This document shows positions 58,640 through 64,000 of a DNA stretch of 64,000 nucleotides, one piece after another. Position 1 is the first letter of the stretch. The number at the start of each line of letters is the position of its first letter. A program made the position numbers and the translations under genes. This DNA comes from Ophioderma brevispina (taxonomy: Eukaryota; Echinodermata; Ophiuroidea; Amphilepidida; Ophiodermatidae), in contig JAMKCH010010243.1 in NCBI GenBank assembly GCA_023653785.1, positions 62,001-126,000 on the forward strand, written 5' to 3'. Below the pieces are notes generated by a model. The model was not told where the DNA came from. It searched no databases and saw only the letters and a list, made by a program, of their open reading frames with translations.

Positions 58640-59830
58640 ATGGTTAGGGAATGCATAGTTGTGGGGTCATAGGTCATGTAGGGTCATTACAGGTCAATTG
58701 ACATATAGCCCATGGGTCTTGGCCAATGGTTATCTTGAGCAAGTTTGGTGGCTATACAACTTAACTTGGAAGAATGTTTTGATATGTTGGGGTCAAAGGT
58801 CAAGTAGGGTCATTGGAGGTCAAAAGGGCATATGGGCCATAAGAGGGCATTCTGTGCATACCATACGAGCTCTGGACCAGTATTTTCTTTAATAGTATTT
58901 TACTAGGCAGTCCTTGGATTTGGCTATCACCTGTGTTTTGCGATCACCTGGATTGAATGACCCTCGGGTTTTGCGGTTCATTTGACCTTGAACGACCCCT
59001 GATGTCCTTGTCATGAGCGTTTTAAAATTTCATCATCAACATCGCCCCCCACCCACCAAGTTTCGCATGGATAATAAAGTTTACACATGTGACCTCCTTT
59101 GACCTTGAATGACCCATGATGACATTGTTGGACCTTTAGCTTTTGGCATCAACAACAAACCCACCCTCAAGGTGCCATGTCAATACACCAACACACCAAT
59201 GTTTACCCCAATTGACCTTTGACCTGAATGACACCTAATTACCCAATAGCTGAGCATACCCGCTAGATGAGATACTGGAATGTTTTGACCTAATTAGCAC
59301 CAGTGTGCTTCAGAGCCTACGTTAAAAGCATGGGTATGAAAGCACGGCCAAGTACCCATAATGGCCCTATATCTTTTGACCCCCAAACTAACCGCCTTGA
59401 AACGGTGAACCACAAAAGTGGTACGGCGAACTCTACCAACATACCAAAAACTCATATCCATAACGTCAAAGCACGGCCCAAGTTACCGGAAAAAGGACCC
59501 CTGGATGACCTTGAATCCAAAAATGCCCCCTCGAGAAAAACTGTGACACAAAACTTGTACAGTGAAATTCTACCACCACACCAAAACCTTCAATCCATAC
59601 GTCAAAGCACGGCCAAAGCTACCTGATAACGACCTGGGATGACCTTGACCCCAAAAGACTCCCCTCCCCTCAAAAACATGGACCACCAACCACCGTCGGC
59701 GAAACTCTACCACCATACTAAAACTCATATCCATACGTCAAAGCACTGGCACGTTATCCAACAGGCGGTTCTCGAACCACAAGTGTCGCTGGTGCGCGAG
59801 TCAGCTTGTTTTATGATGAAGTTTGGCAAA
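58640..59830. repeat. TGACC-type repeat array
   Basis: 58645-58890: two units of GGGGTCA(A/T)AGGTCA(A/T)GTAGGGTCATT(A/G)...AGGTCAA...CCATGGGTC. 58930-59250: the reverse-type unit also seen at 44640-44905. 59300-59790: about four ~135-bp units with CTCTACCACCA(C/T)AC(C/T)AAAA, ATCCATACGTCAAAGCACGG and GACCTTGA. The single plus frame at 59303-59626 follows the repeats and is not called. Confidence 0.8.
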
Positions 59831-61265
59831 TGATGAGTAGAAAGAGCACAAATGCACTGGAGAGAAGTGTTATACAAAATACCAAGTTTAAATCGGGCAT
59901 AGTGTTAAGCCAGCAGAGCAATTTTAAAAAAGTGCTTAACGCAAATTGTATGAAAAATTAATCGTGGTCATTGGACCGCCGTGTCATCTGCCGTGTGGTT
60001 GTTGTGAATCAATGGGGGTCAAAAGATGACATGAGGTCACCCAAGGTGGGTAAAATGGGGTCACCAAGGAACATGGGGTTCACAAAGGTCACATGAGGCA
60101 ACATGTGGTCACATGGGGTCACCGAGGTAAATGGGGTCACACGAGGTCACCATGGTCAATGAGGTCACATGAGGTTCACCAAGGTGACATGAGCGGTAAC
60201 CCAAGTCAGCATGGGCACAAAGGCAACCAAAGTCACCCAAGGTCACACAAGGTCACCCTTCCCCTCACCAACGCACCACACCCATCCCCGACGCACACTA
60301 CCCCGACCCCAACCAGAGACGCCAACCAGCCGACCCCTCCCGACGAACCCGACCCACCCGATGCACACCACCCCTCCTGACCACCCCACCCCCTCACCGA
60401 CGCTCCCCACCTTGCCCCCTCCCCAACACCCCACCCCCCTCCATATGATTCAAACAAGATGGTATAGTTTTTCACGTAGCAAAGGAATTTTGCATATCGA
60501 TGTACCATGTTAGCAATTCAGCAATACGATATTTTAATGAGGCTCATTGCATACTAAGCCGCATGTATCAGGAACTTTCAAATGGCCAAAAAGATGCGCA
60601 CCAATAGGGGTTTTCGTGCAGGTGAAGTTAAATTTTGCATTATCCGATGTACCGTTTTCAAAATTATAGAGAGTTACGCTGATGTGCATATTAATTAGCT
60701 CATTTGCATATATAATTGCCAGAAATATGCCAAACATCTGATCAGGTCAAGAACTCGTTAACCCGCTCCCTTCCACCAAGTTACATCATTATACACCTTA
60801 CGGAACTCCAGTAACTTGCACACAAGACCTTGCGGGGAAAGGTTATCATTTGAACCAGCCAAAAAGCTAATTATATTCATGAATATGAAATAATGCAGCC
60901 AAAAGCTACAACATGATATTTTGCACTCCACTCTATCACCCTACCAAGTGTGAAGTAAATCGGATTAGCGTTTAGCCAGCAGAGCATTCCAAAAAAGTTT
61001 AAAGAAAGTCTGAAAATGAAAAATATGCAAATAACGCTAATTAAAATTCATGAATATGCAAATAATGCAGCCAAAAAAGCTACACATAATATTGGGCACC
61101 TCACTTCTATTCATCCTATCAAGTTTGAAGTGGTAATATCTAGGGGATACGTTTAGATGTAATTTTAAAAAAGGTTAATTGTCCGAGGTCATACGACGGA
61201 CACACAGAAATTTGGAATAGTAAGTATGTGCCTCCATGAACATTTGTTCAGGCGACCCAATAACG
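59831..61265. repeat. TGACC-type repeat array with GGTCAC minisatellite
   Basis: 60000-60260 is a degenerate short tandem of GGTCACATGAGGTCACC. 60260-60440 is C-rich (ACCCCGACC, CCCACCCCC). 60866-61030 and 61040-61200 are two ~165-bp units (ATTCATGAATATG...AATAATGCAGCCAAAA...GCTACA). The array closes with GGACACACAGAAATTTGG, GTAAGTATGTGCCTCC and TTGTTCAGGCGACCC, like 16740-16840. Confidence 0.75.
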
Positions 61266-63189
61266 AACCCTGAATGCCTTTGACAGAGATGCCAACATTG
61301 AGATTTTGGAATCAGGGAGGAAGATTTGATCTTGGAATCAGTGTAGATTTTTTTTTACAATTTATAAGCATTTGAAGTTTGTTATGCTAGGTCCTCAAGA
61401 GGGATACCGCCCCCCAAGGGGCCAGTGGATACTGTATTATTTTTACTTACGATCAATTGAAAGCCTCCACATTTAAGGGGAATCTGGCACAAGGAACTAT
61501 TCATTGGGGATTTTTTTTAAAATATTTCATGAAAGGTTGAAGTAATAGTCAACTTGAAAAGGTTCGGAACTTGACAAAAGGAGACACCTTAAGCAGTTAT
61601 GAAATTATGAACCATGTGCATAAGAGCTTAGAGCTCTTTAATAACAGCTCCCACAAAAATGAAGGGCTCCGCCGTATGACAGCCCCCCATGTATAGGACA
61701 CTCGTCAGTAGGAAGTAAGTCCTTATGGAGAATTTAAAAAATTTTGAAAATGACAAACTGTCTTACGTAAAAGTCAACTTTAAATGCTCCCCATAAATTG
61801 AAAACGGAGCACCATTACAATACATATGTAACTGAATAATCAAGGATAGCTGTAACACCTTCTTTAAATTGCATATAAAAACAGACTTCCCAAAAAAAAA
61901 TTGAATTCTTTAGGGCTTCCGTCCGTTCACCTTTGCACAGCTTACCGTTTAGGGAAAACTGTCAGTGGAACCCCAACAGTCCAACAACCAGGCACTAATA
62001 ATTATAACTTAACAGTTGCTATTAATACGCACATGTGGAGCCTGAGAAGAATAACCTACCGGAGATCGAAGCAAGTAATCAACTGCCGATTGCTTTGCAG
62101 CGTGGGCCCCCCAGTGTCTGGTACTTCCTATTTTATCCTTTGGTATTGTTATTGTAAGTCAACGATTCCCTCGACCCCTTATGCACGAGATTTTTTAGCT
62201 TAATAATTAGTTACCCTTGTTTACAATACATTTTTCATGTTATAACCCCCAAGATTTGAGCTTTGGCGGGCTATTTTTAACATCAACTGATTTCACACGT
62301 TGCGGTGTTTATTAGTCAATTTTTAACGCCTGGAAAAACAGTTTATCTACTCAATGACTTTGCATATAAGCCATGAAAATAACTTAAAAGAACCCCCAAT
62401 TGTACAACTTCTTGTCGAACTATAGGTAGATTTTTGCTCTAAATTCAAGCCTGTAGTAATGACATTCAGTGAATATCTGGAAATTACCTGAATGTTAATT
62501 AAAAATGGTATTTTACTTGCTCAATATCACAAGGAATTGGAAAAATTTTGGCCAGTTTTATTTCTCAAACTCTTACTTTTAACAGAATAAGAATAGGATC
62601 TAATTGGACATGTTATTTTAATTTTGACTTATGTCTTATGAGAATGAATTTATTGATGACATTGCCAAGCCCATAAAGTGCTAATGTAAGCCAGTCTTAA
62701 GAACAATTATATTCACGTTAGGTCATGAATTGAAGCACAAAATTGGGCAAAATTGCCTGATTTGCAAGATACCTCGCTCATAGAAAACTTAAGGTGCTCA
62801 CAGCGCCACCGTGCGGCCAAGTCATTGCAAGCCGAAACAGACCTGGTTCGATACGCTCGAGCTGTTAACAATGGAGTACAGCTTTGCTTCCGATCTCTGT
62901 TAGGTATATTCGTCTCAGGATGGAGCAATATTCAAAAAGGCAAACAGCAAATCACAACAGGTTCATTATCTTATAGGCCTATCCGTTTGCACCACTGGAG
63001 TTAATTTGTTAACACTTTAAGACACAGCATAGCCTATAGCAGTTAAATATGAAAATATTGCTTTGTAGACTTTGTAGACTTTATAATAATTTTGTGTCTT
63101 TAATTCACTTTGTAAAGACTATTATCTTTTTGCCTAACAATGTGTTACTTATTTTCTTACTTGTTATACGTTTTGATTTCAACAACACC
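61266..63189. other. Intergenic, no gene recognised
   Basis: AT-rich. The frame at 61901-62203 (plus) and the pair around 62713-63004 have no domain or splice support; 62780-62930 is GC-richer than its flanks. Confidence 0.4.
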
Positions 63190-63640
63190 ATCATTTTCCA
63201 TGACCCCTGAATGACCTTTGACCCCAAAATGACCACTCTAAATCGTGACCACAAACCTCGTACATTGGAGCTCTACCACCACACCAAAATTCATATATCC
63301 GTATGTTAAAGGCGGCGAAACGCATAGCCGGACAAACCCACAAGCCCACAAAGTTGATTTTTTTAGTAATATAGATTTTGACCATATGGGGTCAAAGGTC
63401 ACATAGGGCCACTAGAGGTAAAAAGGGCACATGGGTCACCATAGGTCATTCTGCGCATACCAGTAAAAGTCCTGGACCAGTGGTTCCTTTAGTTTGTCAT
63501 AGCATTTAAAGTTATTTTAGTTGCAGAAGTGTTTTATTATATAGATTGACAAAATGGGGTCAAAGGCCATACAGGGTCATTAGAGGCCACCCTATGTATA
63601 CTCAATATGAGACTTGGGTCAGTGGTTCTTTTGACTATAC
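63190..63640. repeat. TGACC-type repeat units
   Basis: 63195-63310 matches the 135-bp unit of 59300-59790 (GACCCCAAAATGACC, CTCTACCACCACACCAAAA). 63385-63500 and 63550-63640 match the 58645-58890 unit (GGGGTCAAAGG, TAGGGTCATT, GACCAGTGGTTC). Confidence 0.8.
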
Positions 63641-64000
63641 GTGTGAAGGTAATCGGCAAATGTATACTAAACAGTTAACATTCACACTCCAGGTTCCCAC
63701 GGCAATGCCTTACAATGCTCTGTATTGCAGCAAGCGAAGATAACAATCGTATATAGTCTCTTTTACAGCCATACATGACGCTTGGTTAAACACGTAATAG
63801 GTTACAGAGAGGTCATGACATACTGGTATCAGAGGAAAAGTGTTGGGTTTTACGGGCTTAAAAAAATGTTTATATAATTTTCGTATGTTTCCGGACCACT
63901 TTGAGGGAAGGGGACATCCTCGATCAAAAATCGAGGAATTACTACTGACAAATTTCCCCCCTGACACTTGTTGAACGATTTGTAGGATATTCCGAGTCAA
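63641..64000. other. Unassigned window end
   Basis: The minus frame 63710-64000 is open to the window edge but shows no recognisable motif. Confidence 0.3.

Overview
This is non-coding-rich eukaryotic nuclear DNA, most likely from a marine invertebrate deuterostome (echinoderm or hemichordate; an inference, no marker gene fixes the species). The reasons are: spliced exons with canonical GT/AG sites, low gene density, DIRS-type tyrosine-recombinase retrotransposons, many short MITEs and SINEs, and arrays of TGACCTTTGACC-type repeats familiar from such genomes. Nothing bacterial or viral was found: no operons, no ribosome-binding sites, no CRISPR.

Layout. 1-6.4 kb: a long direct duplication (1-1839 and 4548-6401, offset 4547) around 2.7 kb of unique sequence that holds one possible small secreted peptide. 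6.4-14.5 kb: intergenic, with several MITEs and a 265-bp foldback. 14.5-16.8 kb: TGACC-type repeats with a LINE 3' end inside them. 16.8-27.4 kb: intergenic, with a hAT-type MITE nested in an older repeat, a TTAA-flanked MITE, and a SINE fragment between two 440-bp direct repeats. 27.4-34.1 kb: a DIRS terminal-repeat relic, a tRNA-derived SINE, a palindrome-bearing MITE and a 3-kb broken DIRS element on the minus strand (RT, RNase H and tyrosine recombinase all recognisable). 34.1-56.8 kb: at least five minus-strand exons of one unidentified protein with Q-rich, disordered and coiled-coil segments (56595-56770, 46259-46753, 44236-44424, 42504-42609, 37504-37644). The intron between the first two contains a 7.1-kb GC-rich DIRS-like element with about 210-bp inverted terminal repeats (49028-56122). 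A tandem duplication at 43.4-44.3 kb has copied the 3' end of one exon with its splice donor. 56.8-64 kb: a hAT MITE with a perfect 8-bp target-site duplication, then more TGACC-type repeat arrays.

The only convincing cellular gene is the coiled-coil protein on the minus strand. The rest is mostly transposable elements at various stages of decay. The two DIRS copies share their subterminal sequence and so belong to related families. Several unrelated MITEs share TTAAAGG ends, which suggests one source of transposase. Some duplications (1-6.4 kb; 24.4-25.4 kb) could be assembly artefacts and should be checked against reads.
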